Assembly (NCBI GenBank): GCA_033764775.1
Contig: JANRIQ010000023.1
Span: forward strand, 62,001-126,000
Length of the DNA stretch: 64,000 bases
Source of the DNA: JAWXCE01 sp033764775
GTDB lineage: Bacteria; Pseudomonadota; Alphaproteobacteria; Rhizobiales; Rhodomicrobiaceae
Direction: 5' to 3'
In this document: positions 1-8,823 of the stretch, piece by piece
Layout of the letters: each line of letters begins with the position of its first letter
Numbering within the stretch: the first letter of the stretch is position 1
Notes under the pieces: model-generated
The model's input: the letters and a program-made list of their open reading frames with translations, nothing else
Told to the model about the DNA's origin: nothing
Database searches by the model: none
Made by a program: the position numbers and the translations under genes

Positions 1-1
1 C

Positions 2-643
2 AGCGTGAAAGACTTGTTCGATTTGAAAGCGTTCCCCGGCAAGCGCGCGCTCCCCAGCGGGCCGAAATACCTGCTAGAGGCTGCGATGCTGGCCGACGGC
101 GTTGAACCGTCATCTGTTTACGCCGCTCTGTCCACGCCTGATGGCGTGGCGAAGGCGTTCAAGCGGCTGGATCAGATTAAGAGCGCCATCGTCTGGTGGG
201 ACAAGCCGTCCGCCGGCGTCGCGCGCGTCGGCAAAGGCGAGGCCGCCATGGGCCTGGCGTTCAACGGTCGTCTCTTTGAGGCGGCGGCGGCCAACCGTCA
301 ACCGATCGCCGCCGTCTGGGATGGGCATATCTACGACGTGAACTATTGGGCGGCGCTGAAAGGCGGCTCGCAAACGAGGGTCGCGCTGGATTTCATCCGC
401 TTCGCCGCGGCCCCGGAGCGCATGGCGGCGCAAGCCCGCCTCACCGCGTATGGCCCCACGCGCCGCTCGGCTGTCGCCCAAGTGGGCGCCCATCCGCAAC
501 TTGGCGTGACCATGACGCCGCACCTCCCGACTGCGCCGGACAACTTTAAGCGCGCCGTAGCCGTGGATGAAGCTTGGTGGGCCGCGAACGGCCCCGAGAT
601 GCAAGCCCGATTTGACGCCTGGCGGGCCGGAACGTCGCCGTAA
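2..643 (+). CDS. PotD-like extracellular solute-binding protein, 3' part only
   Basis: The reading frame is open to the left edge of the window, so the gene is cut at its 5' end; a GTG at position 5 is probably internal. The visible 213 residues look like the C-terminal half of a type-1 periplasmic binding protein of the spermidine/putrescine (PotD) class. The stretch near the start (DLKAFPGKRAL) is the usual hinge-side motif of these proteins. The segments IVWWD, GEAAMGLAFNGR and YDVNYWAALKG follow the ligand-pocket pattern of the family, and the end (EAWWAANGPEMQARFDAW) is the usual terminal helix. By family knowledge it would deliver a polyamine or related cation to an ABC permease. The partner genes must lie outside the window, and the ligand cannot be read from the sequence. 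Confidence 0.75.
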   Translation, partial: SVKDLFDLKAFPGKRALPSGPKYLLEAAMLADGVEPSSVYAALSTPDGVAKAFKRLDQIKSAIVWWDKPSAGVARVGKGEAAMGLAFNGRLFEAAAANRQPIAAVWDGHIYDVNYWAALKGGSQTRVALDFIRFAAAPERMAAQARLTAYGPTRRSAVAQVGAHPQLGVTMTPHLPTAPDNFKRAVAVDEAWWAANGPEMQARFDAWRAGTSP

Positions 644-964
644 CCGCGCGCGGAAAAGGCGGTTATCCAACGCTCACGCGCGTTGCCATGCTGCATTTGA
701 GCCACGCGCGCTCGGGAGCGCGGATTCAGCCGATTTTAATGCAAGGCTCTCCGACTGAACGTTTCATTACGACAGCGGAACTCTGCTGGAGAAGCTGGTA
801 CGCCCCCTTAGTCAAGCCGCCATAAGGGCTCCCGCTGCGCTCGCAGCGGATAAGTGCGCAGTCTCTGGTTGCATGCGTATTTTCGCCTTTGCGGATTTTG
901 CGAGACAATCCACACCTCGCCCCCAATAGCGGTTGATAAATGAATGCATTCCGCTGCGTCACGA

Positions 965-992
965 TTGCATCCATATGTAGTTTTTGTAATCT
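965..992 (+). promoter_or_regulatory. Possible promoter of candidate small RNA
   Basis: TTGCAT (965-970) and TAATCT (987-992), separated by 16 bases, form a plausible sigma-70-type promoter in an otherwise gene-free stretch. A transcript from about 999 would run to the strong terminator at 1121-1150. The match is moderate and rests on reading by eye. Confidence 0.3.
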
Positions 993-998
993 GACAGC

Positions 999-1150
999 CT
1001 ACCAAATAGCGTGGGTTTGCGTAACTCTTGCGCTTGCAACCACAAAAAGCAGCGCTCACGCCGGCCAAAGGGCGACGGCGTCGAGCGGTCAACAATAATA
1101 ACAACGAAGCGGGGTACTCGCGCTGCCGACAAAGCGTCGGCAGCGTTTTT
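999..1150 (+). ncRNA. Candidate intergenic small RNA
   Basis: This part of the 626-base gap (644-1269) has no convincing protein gene but has the parts of a small RNA: a possible promoter just upstream (965-992), an A-rich single-stranded tract at 1091-1105 made of AAC/AAT triplets, and a textbook intrinsic terminator at 1121-1150. The A-A-N triplets resemble the known (ARN)n motif bound by the distal face of Hfq. No gene ends close upstream: the solute-binding protein gene stops at 643. The terminator could still belong to a long 3' UTR of that gene. The rest of the gap holds a GC-rich hairpin (832-849) and nothing else I can name. Confidence 0.4.
1121..1150 (+). terminator. Rho-independent terminator
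   Basis: A perfect 10-bp stem (CGCTGCCGAC at 1121-1130 pairing with GTCGGCAGCG at 1136-1145) closes a 5-base loop and is followed directly by five T residues. The T tract lies on the plus-strand side only, so it terminates rightward transcription. Confidence 0.85.
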
Positions 1151-1269
1151 ATCCGCCATCCATTTCTGTTGTCCCATCGTCCGCAGCGGAGTTGTGTTTT
1201 ACACCTATTGCGATTTTTGCTAGCAGAAACGCGTGATTCCGCGTGGTTTCGGATATCGTTGGGGGCAGC

Positions 1270-2724
1270 ATGACCGTACTCTCGAAATTGCTTTGCGTGC
1301 TGGTCGTCGCTGCGGCGTCTCCGGTCTTTGCGCAACCCGCGGACGCTCCACCGCCCGTGCGCGCGCTCTTTGCGGCAGACTTGCGCGCGGAGGTGACCGA
1401 CAGCGGCCAGTCCCGCCCGCATGCGCTTGGCAGCTCCGCTTTCGCCTCCGTCCGCATCAAGCGCGACGGCGTTGCGCAGCCGACGAAGGGCAAGCGCAAG
1501 CCCGCCGCGCCGGGTTTGGGCGGCGCGCAGCTGCTCCTCGCCGTTGAGCACGGGGAAATCGTGGGCGTCACCGGCGAGGGTCTGAAAACCGAGGCGGACG
1601 GACCGCGTTCGAGCGTGGCGCTCCCCGCACTGCGCCCCGGCGAGGAGACGACAGTGCTCATCGAGGTGCGGCTCAAGCCGGCGGAGACTGCGGCGAACGC
1701 TCTGAAAATCACGCTGAAAACGCAGGACGCCGCATCCGACCACGCCGATCTCCGCTGGAGCGTGCGCGACTGCGCCGGAGATTATTACCGCGAACTGCAG
1801 ACCATCGCCGGCGAAGGCGGGGCCGAGCTGTCGAAAGTGCTGGCCGACATCCGCAAGCCTGCGGAGGAGCTGAAAGCGCCCGCGGTTTTTCGTTCAGCGG
1901 CGGCTAGCCGTTCAAGCGGGCGCTGCGTGCGCTACAAGCGTCAATGGAACCCGTATGAGTTCGGCTACAGCCGCGTGTGCGTGCGTTACGCCGCCGGGGA
2001 GGCGCCGCCTACGCCCGTACCCGGTGAGTTGTCCCGCGAAGATCGCGAAGCCCTTACGCGCGCCAACGCGCTCATTCGGAATGGCGGCGCGGACGCCAAA
2101 CTCGCCCGCAACGGTCCCTTGGGTTGGGTGAGCGGGAAAATCGCGGAGGACATGCGGCTTTATCTCACCCAGCCTCAGCATCCCGCGCTGTGCACTGGCG
2201 CGCCACAAATTACGGCGTATTACCTGAAGCAATCAGGTGGTGTGAAATCCCACGCGGAAGGAGTCATCGCGCTGGCGGCGAAGGTGCGCGTCATCGCCGC
2301 CGCGAAGGCCGAGGAAGCGAAGCGCGCGGTCGAAGCGTTGCGGGCGGGAACGACCTCGACTGCGAGCGAAGGCGAGGGATCGGCGCCCATCCGGGTCGTC
2401 CATGCGCCGTCCGGCGGCGATGATCTGAGGGGGCTTATTCTCGCACTCGCCGAGGCTGGCGCGGCAGCCAACGCCGAAGCAGGCGCGAAGATCGCGGCCA
2501 TGGACGACGAACTCGCCATGCTCGCCGCTGTGAAGGAGCAGATCGAGAGCGGCGTGATCGAAAAGCCGACCGCCGACGCGCTCAGGCCCGCTTTAGCGCT
2601 GATCGAAAGCGCGGCGCGCATGGACGTAATCCGCCAGCGCCATGAGGTGCTGCGGACGAAGTTCATTGGCGCGATCGAGCGGGTGCGCGGCGCCTATGAC
2701 AAGCACTGCGTGTGCCGCGACTAG
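1270..2724 (+). CDS. Exported protein of unknown function
   Basis: I do not recognise a family. Starting at the ATG at 1270 (GGGGGCAGC just upstream) rather than the in-frame codon at 1243 puts a clean Sec signal peptide at residues 1-22 (LLCVLVVAAASPVFAQ) at the N-terminus. The mature protein of about 460 residues begins with a beta-rich segment (to about residue 165). A short cysteine-containing part follows (DCAGDYY, GRCVRYKRQWNPYEFGYSRVCVRY), then an Ala/Glu-rich helical C-terminal half that ends in CVCRD. The even cysteines suggest disulphides in the periplasm. It faces the BcsS-like gene convergently with only 6 bases between stops. No function is claimed. Confidence 0.7.
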   Translation: MTVLSKLLCVLVVAAASPVFAQPADAPPPVRALFAADLRAEVTDSGQSRPHALGSSAFASVRIKRDGVAQPTKGKRKPAAPGLGGAQLLLAVEHGEIVGVTGEGLKTEADGPRSSVALPALRPGEETTVLIEVRLKPAETAANALKITLKTQDAASDHADLRWSVRDCAGDYYRELQTIAGEGGAELSKVLADIRKPAEELKAPAVFRSAAASRSSGRCVRYKRQWNPYEFGYSRVCVRYAAGEAPPTPVPGELSREDREALTRANALIRNGGADAKLARNGPLGWVSGKIAEDMRLYLTQPQHPALCTGAPQITAYYLKQSGGVKSHAEGVIALAAKVRVIAAAKAEEAKRAVEALRAGTTSTASEGEGSAPIRVVHAPSGGDDLRGLILALAEAGAAANAEAGAKIAAMDDELAMLAAVKEQIESGVIEKPTADALRPALALIESAARMDVIRQRHEVLRTKFIGAIERVRGAYDKHCVCRD

Positions 2725-2730
2725 GCCGGC

Positions 2731-3588
2731 TCAGAACTTGCGGTAAATCCCGAAACTTGCGTAAGGGGCGCGGACGCCGTCAAAACTCGACGAGACGCCG
2801 CCGGAGACCGTGAACTCGTAGCTCGGCCGCGCAAACGAGGCGAACCCTCCCGCCCGTGCGGAGCCGTAGTCGCTCGCGCCATACACCGCCGCCTCGGGGC
2901 CGAAAGTGACCTGCGGCGCCTTGGCCCAAAGCTGCGGCGCGCGCACTCCGAGCCGCGAGAATGCGCTGTAACTTCGGCTCCCGCTCGCCATCGCCGCGTC
3001 GCCGCTGACCCAAACCCGGTCCGACAGCGGCGCCCAAGCCTCGGCCCGCAGTTTCGCTCCCCATCTCTCGCCGGCGGCGTCGTTGGAGGGGTCGCCGTCG
3101 CGGATGACGTATAGGTCGGGGTCTGCTGGGGGCGCGCTTTTGTCAGCCAGCGAGAGCGCGGAGATGGTCACATCCAGCCGCTCGTAGGAGGCGCCGGCGA
3201 GAAGTTTCACCCAGGCGCCACGCCAGCCAAACTGGTAGCCGAGCATCGCCTCCGCTGAAAACGCCTGGGCGGCGAAATCCACATCGAACGCGTCGCCGCC
3301 GACGCCCGACCTCAACTCATATTGTTTCTCGGCGCGGTATGCGTATTGCGCGTTGCCGGTGTACAGGCGAAGGACGGGGCCGGCCTCGCGCACGGAGCCG
3401 GCAAGGCCGATCATCATGCCGCCATAGCCGGATGCGGCGCCGTCCTCGGAGCCCCCGCCGCCGAAGGTGTCCACGCGGTTCGCCAGGGCGCGCTTGAGCT
3501 TGTCCTTGATAGTTTCGCCGGCTTCAGCCACCCCGCAGCACATGCAGATGATGGCCCCTAAGACGATTGCCCGTTGGAGAATACGCAC
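2731..3588 (-). CDS. BcsS-like outer-membrane beta-barrel protein
   Basis: The 285-residue product has a signal peptide (residues 1-24, ending VAEAG), alternating hydrophobic/polar strands, Gly- and aromatic-rich turns and a terminal Phe, all typical of a small outer-membrane barrel. The pattern in the last third (FGPEAAVYGASDYGSARAGG, then SYEFTVSGGVSSSF and YASFGIYRKF) resembles the cellulose-biosynthesis protein BcsS family of alphaproteobacteria. By that family it would take part in cellulose export or retention. No bcsA, bcsB or bcsC is visible in this window, so the role is inferred from shape alone. It could simply be a generic barrel protein. Confidence 0.55.
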   Translation of the reverse strand: MRILQRAIVLGAIICMCCGVAEAGETIKDKLKRALANRVDTFGGGGSEDGAASGYGGMMIGLAGSVREAGPVLRLYTGNAQYAYRAEKQYELRSGVGGDAFDVDFAAQAFSAEAMLGYQFGWRGAWVKLLAGASYERLDVTISALSLADKSAPPADPDLYVIRDGDPSNDAAGERWGAKLRAEAWAPLSDRVWVSGDAAMASGSRSYSAFSRLGVRAPQLWAKAPQVTFGPEAAVYGASDYGSARAGGFASFARPSYEFTVSGGVSSSFDGVRAPYASFGIYRKF

Positions 3589-3744
3589 TGTATACTCACG
3601 CGTAAACGCAACACTTTATCCGCAAGAAGCTAGGCAGTTTTTACAAAAATGCAATAATAAAGCGCGTCCCGCTTCGCGGCGCAAACAAGCTGTTGTCACC
3701 GTGCCGCGCGCGCCGTAATGGTTTTAAGGGTTTGAGGGCGGCGC

Positions 3745-4680
3745 ATGGGCTGGACTATAAAACGCGTCACGCGCGCGGCGTTTGCGGCGATCGCGCTCAC
3801 CGGTTCTGCGCCGTCCTGCGCGCCGCTCCTCTCCGCCCGCGAGGACGACCTTCCCAAGCGCGTTGTGGTGCGGACGGCGACCCCGGTTCAATTGGCCGTG
3901 GAGGATCGCGGTGCGGGCGACCCAATCCTGTTTCTGCATGGTCTCGGCACATCGGGCTACGCCTGGCGAAAGATCTTGCCCGAGTTCGCGAAAACCCATC
4001 GGGTGATCGCGCTCGACCTCAAGGGCTTCGGCGCCTCGGACAAACCGGCGGACGACAAATATTCGGTGTTCGACCAGGCCGAGATCGTGGCTCAATACAT
4101 CGAGCAGGAAAATCTGCGCGACCTCACCATCGTGGGCCATTCGTTCGGCGGCGGCGTGACGCTTGCGCTCGCCCTCAAGGCCGCCGAGTCGCGCAGCAAG
4201 CGGATCAAGCAGATCGTGCTGCTCGACACCATCGCCTACAAGCAAACCTTGCCGATCTTCTTCCGCGTATTGAACACCCCTGGCGTGGGCGCGCTCAGCA
4301 TCCATCTGATCCCGCCGGAGGTGCAGATCACCGAGGCGCTGCAGATCGCCTATCATGACGACAAGGCGATACCGGCGGAGGCGGTGATCGAATACGCGCA
4401 GCCGTTGTATGCGCCCGAGGCGAAGGAGGCGCTGCGCAAGACCGTCCAGCAGATCATCCCGCCCAATATCGACGAGTTCTCGGCCCGCTACAAAACCATC
4501 AAAACGCGCACGCTCATCGTGTGGTGCCAATATGACAAGATCATCCCGATTTCGTTCGGGAGACGGCTCGCGGAGGATATCCCCGGCTCCAAATTCGAGG
4601 TGATCCGAAATTGCGGACACCTGCCGCAGGAGGAGAAGCCCGAGGAAACAATCCGCGCCATCCGCGCTTTTTTGCGCTAG
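3745..4680 (+). CDS. Alpha/beta-hydrolase
   Basis: This is a standard alpha/beta-hydrolase of 311 residues. It has the oxyanion-loop motif HGLGTSGYAW, the nucleophile elbow GHSFGGG (Ser near residue 134), a late acid region in WCQYDKIIP and the catalytic His in NCGHLPQEEKPEE. The first 28 residues are a hydrophobic export signal ending in APSC-A, which could be a lipobox, so the enzyme is probably exported or lipid-anchored. The substrate cannot be deduced. The gene ends convergently with hisD, the two stop codons overlapping at 4677-4680. The signal peptide fits an ester-hydrolysing or haloperoxidase-like periplasmic enzyme better than a cytoplasmic one. Confidence 0.85.
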   Translation: MGWTIKRVTRAAFAAIALTGSAPSCAPLLSAREDDLPKRVVVRTATPVQLAVEDRGAGDPILFLHGLGTSGYAWRKILPEFAKTHRVIALDLKGFGASDKPADDKYSVFDQAEIVAQYIEQENLRDLTIVGHSFGGGVTLALALKAAESRSKRIKQIVLLDTIAYKQTLPIFFRVLNTPGVGALSIHLIPPEVQITEALQIAYHDDKAIPAEAVIEYAQPLYAPEAKEALRKTVQQIIPPNIDEFSARYKTIKTRTLIVWCQYDKIIPISFGRRLAEDIPGSKFEVIRNCGHLPQEEKPEETIRAIRAFLR

Positions 4681-5969
4681 CCCTCGGTGCGAATGGTGAC
4701 GGACCTGGCGTGGCCGGTCAGCCCCTCGGCTTCAGCGAGCGCCACCGTGGCCGGCGCCAAGGCGCGCAGCGATTGCTCGGTCAGCCGCAGGATGGAGGTT
4801 CGCTTCATGAAATCGAGCACGCCGAGGCCGGAGGCGAAGCGCGCCGACCGCGCGGTCGGCAGCACATGGTTCGACCCGCCGGTATAATCGCCGACCGCCT
4901 CGGGCGTATGCGGCCCTAGGAAAATCGCTCCAGCGTTGCGCACGCTGTCGAGGAGCGCCTCCGCCCCAGCCCCCGCCAGCTCCAGATGCTCCGGCGCGAG
5001 GCGGTTGATGAGCGCGGGCGCGGCCGCCATGGACGGGGCGACGATCACCGCGCCGAACGTTTCCCAGCTAGCGGCGGCGATGCGGGCGCGCGTCAACAGC
5101 GGCGTCTGCCGCGCCACCTCGGCCTCCACGGCGTCGGCGAACCGCGCATCGTCGGTGATGAGGATCGCCTGCGCCGCCTCGTCATGCTCGGCCTGGGCCA
5201 GCAGATCGGCGGCGATCCAGGACGGGTTGTTGTCGCCCGTCGCCACGACCACCACCTCGGATGGCCCCGCGATCATGTCGATGCCGACGACGCCGAACAC
5301 CCGCCGTTTGGCCGCCGCGACATAGGCGTTGCCCGGGCCAACGATTTTGACGACGGGCGCGATGGTTTGCGTGCCGTAAGCCAAAGCCGCCACCGCCTGG
5401 GCGCCGCCGATGCGATAAATTTCATCCACCCCGCACAGCCGCGCCGCGGCGAGAACGAGCGGGTTGATCTCGCCCTGCGGCGCTGGGGCCGCCATGGCGA
5501 TGCGCGATACGCCAGCGACCCGCGCGGGGATGGCGTTCATGAGCAGCGAGCTGGGGTAGCTCGCCTTGCCGCCCGGAACATAAAGTCCGGCTGATTCGAC
5601 CGGCGTCCATTTGTGACCTAGCTCGACGCCAATGCCGTCGGTGTAACGCGCATCCTGCGGCAGCTGACGGCGATGGTGCGCCTCGATCCTGGCGTGGGCC
5701 AGTTCGAGCGCCGCGCGGGCGGGGGCGTCCACCTTGGCGATGGCGTCGTCCACTTCGCGCTGCGTGACGGCGACGCCGCTCCTGGCCAGGTCCAACGCGT
5801 CGAACCGGCGGGTGTAGTCGATAAGCGCCGCGTCGCCTCGCGCGCGCACATCCTCGATGATGCTGCGGGCGGCGTCGTCAACATCAGCGGACTGTTCGCG
5901 CTTGGCCGCCAGTAGCGCGGCAAACCGCGGTTCGAAGTCGGGAGCGGCGGCGTCGAGGCGAGCGGCCAT
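4677..5969 (-). CDS. hisD: Histidinol dehydrogenase
   Basis: This enzyme performs the last two steps of histidine synthesis, oxidising L-histidinol to L-histidine with two NAD+. The 430-residue length is normal and all key positions are present: Gln259 and His262 in LLAQAEHD, the catalytic pair Glu327-His328 in APEHLEL, Asp361 in GDYTGG (Zn ligand) and a late His in TGHARS. The GGSNHVLPT signature is intact. It is the last gene of the block murA-DUF2948-hisD, a conserved alphaproteobacterial arrangement. It follows the DUF2948 gene by 26 bases and is probably co-transcribed with it. Confidence 0.97.
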   Translation of the reverse strand: MAARLDAAAPDFEPRFAALLAAKREQSADVDDAARSIIEDVRARGDAALIDYTRRFDALDLARSGVAVTQREVDDAIAKVDAPARAALELAHARIEAHHRRQLPQDARYTDGIGVELGHKWTPVESAGLYVPGGKASYPSSLLMNAIPARVAGVSRIAMAAPAPQGEINPLVLAAARLCGVDEIYRIGGAQAVAALAYGTQTIAPVVKIVGPGNAYVAAAKRRVFGVVGIDMIAGPSEVVVVATGDNNPSWIAADLLAQAEHDEAAQAILITDDARFADAVEAEVARQTPLLTRARIAAASWETFGAVIVAPSMAAAPALINRLAPEHLELAGAGAEALLDSVRNAGAIFLGPHTPEAVGDYTGGSNHVLPTARSARFASGLGVLDFMKRTSILRLTEQSLRALAPATVALAEAEGLTGHARSVTIRTEG

Positions 5970-5995
5970 GGGGCGAAATCCTTCTTATCCGGGCG

Positions 5996-6439
5996 TCAGA
6001 CGCTGTCGTCAGGGTGCGAGGGCAGCGATCTCGTGCGCCACGCCGCGCCGAGATCGGCCAGTTCCGCCTCGACGCACTCCACCTCAAGCCGTATCGCCGC
6101 GGCCCCGGAAAACACCAAGGTGATGAACCCGCTAGGAGGGTCGCTCGCCTCAAAGCGCACGGCAAGCAGCGACAAGGTCGCAGCGCCGCCCGGCGTCACA
6201 TTCTGCAATTGCGCGCGCCGCACCTTGTCGAACCTCAGCCGCGACCGCCGGCGCTCGAACTTGGCGGCCCCGCCCGCGCCCGCCCAGTCAAACCGGTTGA
6301 GGATGAACACAAACCGCTGATCGGCCGGCGAATACGCCATGTCGGCTTCGCGCCCGACAGCGTCCTGCACATGCGCCGACATCACTTTCAGATCGTCCTC
6401 GTCGAGCGCAAGCAGCTTCAGGAGCGGTTTCGCCGTCAT
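5996..6439 (-). CDS. DUF2948 family protein
   Basis: The gene encodes 147 residues from the ATG at 6439; a longer open frame upstream only shadows murA. The sequence (LKLLALDEDDLKVMSAHVQDA near the N-terminus, RFVFILNRFDWA and RLRFDKV in the middle, RLEVECVEAELADLG near the end) matches the DUF2948 family. In alphaproteobacteria that family sits almost invariably between murA and hisD. It starts 5 bases after the murA stop codon, indicating translational coupling. The family's function is not established, so none is assigned here. Confidence 0.88.
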   Translation of the reverse strand: MTAKPLLKLLALDEDDLKVMSAHVQDAVGREADMAYSPADQRFVFILNRFDWAGAGGAAKFERRRSRLRFDKVRRAQLQNVTPGGAATLSLLAVRFEASDPPSGFITLVFSGAAAIRLEVECVEAELADLGAAWRTRSLPSHPDDSV

Positions 6440-6444
6440 GCTCG

Positions 6445-7734
6445 TCACCCTGCGGCGATGCGTTCGATCTTCGCGCCGCAGCGCCCGAGCTTCTCCTCCA
6501 GCCGCTCGAAGCCGCGATCCAGGTGATAGATGCGGTTGACGGTGGTTTCCCCTTGCGCGAACAGGGCCGCGATGACAAGCGACACGGAGGCGCGCAGGTC
6601 CGTCGCCATCACCTCGGCGCCGCGCAGGCTCTTTACCCCGCGCACGCGCGCCATGTCGCCGCTGATGGCGATGTCGGCGCCGAGCCGCGACAACTCGGAC
6701 ACATGCATGAAGCGGTTCTCGAAGATCGTTTCGCGGATTTCCGACACCCCGTCCGCTTTGCACATCAGCGCCATGAGCTGCGCCTGCAGGTCGGTGGGAA
6801 AGCCCGGGAACGGCTCGGTTGAGATTTTCACCGGCGCCAGCGCGGCGCCGTTGCGCGCGACCTTCAGGCCGCTGGTGGTCTGCGTGATGACCACGCCAGC
6901 CTCGCCAAGAGTGTCGAGCGCGGCTTGCAGCAGCTCAGGCCGCGCGCCCTCCAGCACCACCTCGCCGCCTGCCGCCGCAACGGCCATCAGATAAGTGCCG
7001 GTCTCAATACGGTCCGGCAGCACGGTGTGCACGGCGCCCTCCAGGCGGCTCACGCCATGGATGCGCAGAGTGGACGTGCCGACGCCGTCGATGCGCGCGC
7101 CCATCTTGATGAGGCAGTTGGCCACGTCGCCGATCTCGGGTTCTTGCGCGGCGTTCTCCAAAATCGTTTCGCCCTCGGCGAGCGTCGCCGCCATGAGCGC
7201 GGTGTGCGTCGCGCCGACAGAGACTTTGGGAAAAACCACGCGCGCGCCGCGAAGACCTTTCCTCGCCTTGGCGATCACATAACCGTTCTCCAGCTCGAGT
7301 TCGGCGCCCATGGCCTGGAGCGCCATGAGGTGGAAGTCGACCGGCCGGGTGCCGATAGCGCAACCGCCCGGCAGCGAGACCTTGGCCTCGCCCGTGCGCG
7401 CGATGAGCGGGCCGAGCACCCAGAAGCTCGCGCGCATTTTGCGAACCATGTCGTAGGGCGCCGTGGTGTCGACGATGTCGCGCGCGGTGAGGTGGAACGT
7501 CTCGCCCTGGTGGTGGCCGTTCGACCGCTTGCCGTCCACGGCCAGATCAACCCCGTGGTTGCGCAGGATGCGGGCGAGCAGGCTGACGTCCGCCAGGTTC
7601 GGAATGTTTTTGAGCGTCAGCGTGTCGGGCGTCAGCAGGCTCGCGATCATCAAAGGCAACGCGGCGTTTTTCGCCCCGCTGATGGGGATAACCCCGTTCA
7701 ATTTTTCGCCGCCCGTAATGCGTATGCGTTCCAT
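6445..7734 (-). CDS. murA: UDP-N-acetylglucosamine 1-carboxyvinyltransferase
   Basis: MurA transfers enolpyruvate from PEP to UDP-GlcNAc, the first committed step of peptidoglycan synthesis in the cytoplasm. The 429-residue length is typical. Lys22-Asn23 in SGAKNAALP and the catalytic Cys125 in PGGCAIGTRPVD (the fosfomycin target) are present, as is the C-terminal YHLDRGFERLEEKL segment. It heads the murA-DUF2948-hisD block on the minus strand. Its promoter should lie in the short gap 7735-7826. Nothing is unusual. Confidence 0.97.
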   Translation of the reverse strand: MERIRITGGEKLNGVIPISGAKNAALPLMIASLLTPDTLTLKNIPNLADVSLLARILRNHGVDLAVDGKRSNGHHQGETFHLTARDIVDTTAPYDMVRKMRASFWVLGPLIARTGEAKVSLPGGCAIGTRPVDFHLMALQAMGAELELENGYVIAKARKGLRGARVVFPKVSVGATHTALMAATLAEGETILENAAQEPEIGDVANCLIKMGARIDGVGTSTLRIHGVSRLEGAVHTVLPDRIETGTYLMAVAAAGGEVVLEGARPELLQAALDTLGEAGVVITQTTSGLKVARNGAALAPVKISTEPFPGFPTDLQAQLMALMCKADGVSEIRETIFENRFMHVSELSRLGADIAISGDMARVRGVKSLRGAEVMATDLRASVSLVIAALFAQGETTVNRIYHLDRGFERLEEKLGRCGAKIERIAAG

Positions 7735-7826
7735 CTGCGCCCCCGAAGCCCCGGACGCATGGTTTAGACCACAGCTTCATGATCCGCAAGCGCGCACGGC
7801 TGCGCTAAGGAGCCGGCGGCGGCGGC

Positions 7827-7964
7827 CTACTGGTCAGCCGCGTCGTGGTCTGCGCCCGCGTCACGTTTGCGCGCTTGCTCTTTGCGGCGTTTGAGGTTGG
7901 CGCGCAGTTCCTCCGCCCGTCGCTTCCTGCGCTCCGCTTGCGCATTGTCGCTGGATTTGCTCAA
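7827..7964 (-). CDS. Small basic coiled protein of 45 residues
   Basis: A short gene using a TTG start at 7964, chosen because AAGGAG lies 8 bases upstream. A much longer in-frame extension runs antisense through the tRNA gene and is an artefact. The product is highly charged and helical (AERRKRRAEELRANLKRRKE), and a protein of this sort is common beside murA in alphaproteobacteria. It may bind nucleic acid or ribosomes, but nothing in the sequence proves that. It lies 92 bases upstream of murA in the same direction and may share a transcript with it. Confidence 0.65.
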   Translation of the reverse strand: MSKSSDNAQAERRKRRAEELRANLKRRKEQARKRDAGADHDAADQ

Positions 7965-8041
7965 CCCTCGCGCTCCTTGGTGATCGCGGCCATCGGGCTT
8001 GCGGAAGCTGGCCGCATGTGGCAGTTTCCGCCCGTTCCCGC

Positions 8042-8116
<75 letters not shown>

Positions 8117-8746
8117 TCATTCCGCGAAAACCGGGCCGAACATAGCCGAGACCGCCGCGCTCGTCTGATCGTTGTCGTTGAATATGGCGATATAGCGGAG
8201 CGGGGGCGGAGCTTCGCCGAACAGCAACCGATAGTCGGCCGCCACGTCCCGGCGCTCCGTGCGCCAGCGCCCAACATCCGCCGCGCCGCGAAGCTGGACA
8301 TAGCGCATCTTGGACAGCCGCATTGAGCGGATCACCGCGCCGTTTTGCACCGGGGTCGCCGTCCAGGCGTAGGCGATGGTCGGCACGTCCTTGCTCCACC
8401 AGCTTGGCTCACCGAACACGAAGAAGACGGTCGCGGCGCTGTCCTCGGTCTTGAGGTCGCGCAGGTCGGCGCCCGGCTGGATGCGATCGACCGTCCACGC
8501 CCAACGCACCTTGCGCAAGGTTGCGCTGTCGGCGTTGACTTTCATATACAGGCCGGACGCCGAATTTTGCGGCGTGCTGCGCAGCATGGGGCCAAGCGCG
8601 GATTGCTCCACGGCGAAAAGGTTCTTGCCTTTGAAATCAACGCGTTTCGCGCTGGTCAGCATTGCGGCCGGGTCAGCGAGAACAGTCTGCGCGCGCGCCG
8701 CGAAGGGCAAAAGAGAAAGACAAAGTAAAAATAATGCAAAATACAT
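8117..8746 (-). CDS. DUF3047 family exported protein
   Basis: The 209-residue product starts at the ATG at 8746, with GGGAG about 8 bases upstream, and has a signal peptide cleaved after FAARA-Q (about residue 19). The mature part carries the DUF3047 pattern: GLYMKVNADSATLRKVRWAW (substrate-like WxW segment), DSAATVFFVFGE, IAYAWTAT and RDVAADYRLLFGEAPP. The family is periplasmic and of unknown function. The stop codon directly abuts the CCA end of the convergent tRNA-Thr gene. It lies 77 bases downstream of the MauE/DoxX-like gene (8824-9456) in the same direction and could be the last gene of that group. Confidence 0.82.
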   Translation of the reverse strand: MYFALFLLCLSLLPFAARAQTVLADPAAMLTSAKRVDFKGKNLFAVEQSALGPMLRSTPQNSASGLYMKVNADSATLRKVRWAWTVDRIQPGADLRDLKTEDSAATVFFVFGEPSWWSKDVPTIAYAWTATPVQNGAVIRSMRLSKMRYVQLRGAADVGRWRTERRDVAADYRLLFGEAPPPLRYIAIFNDNDQTSAAVSAMFGPVFAE

Positions 8747-8823
8747 AGGCTGCTCCCGCCAGTTCGTCACTGACAATGCAAGACGGGCGCAACCAATGCA
8801 AGGTCGTCTTGATGACGACTTAG

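Noticed and set aside
808..1743. 311-codon minus-strand frame near the left end
   Set aside because: Most of it lies antisense to the exported protein gene and crosses the candidate RNA and terminator; composition is not protein-like.
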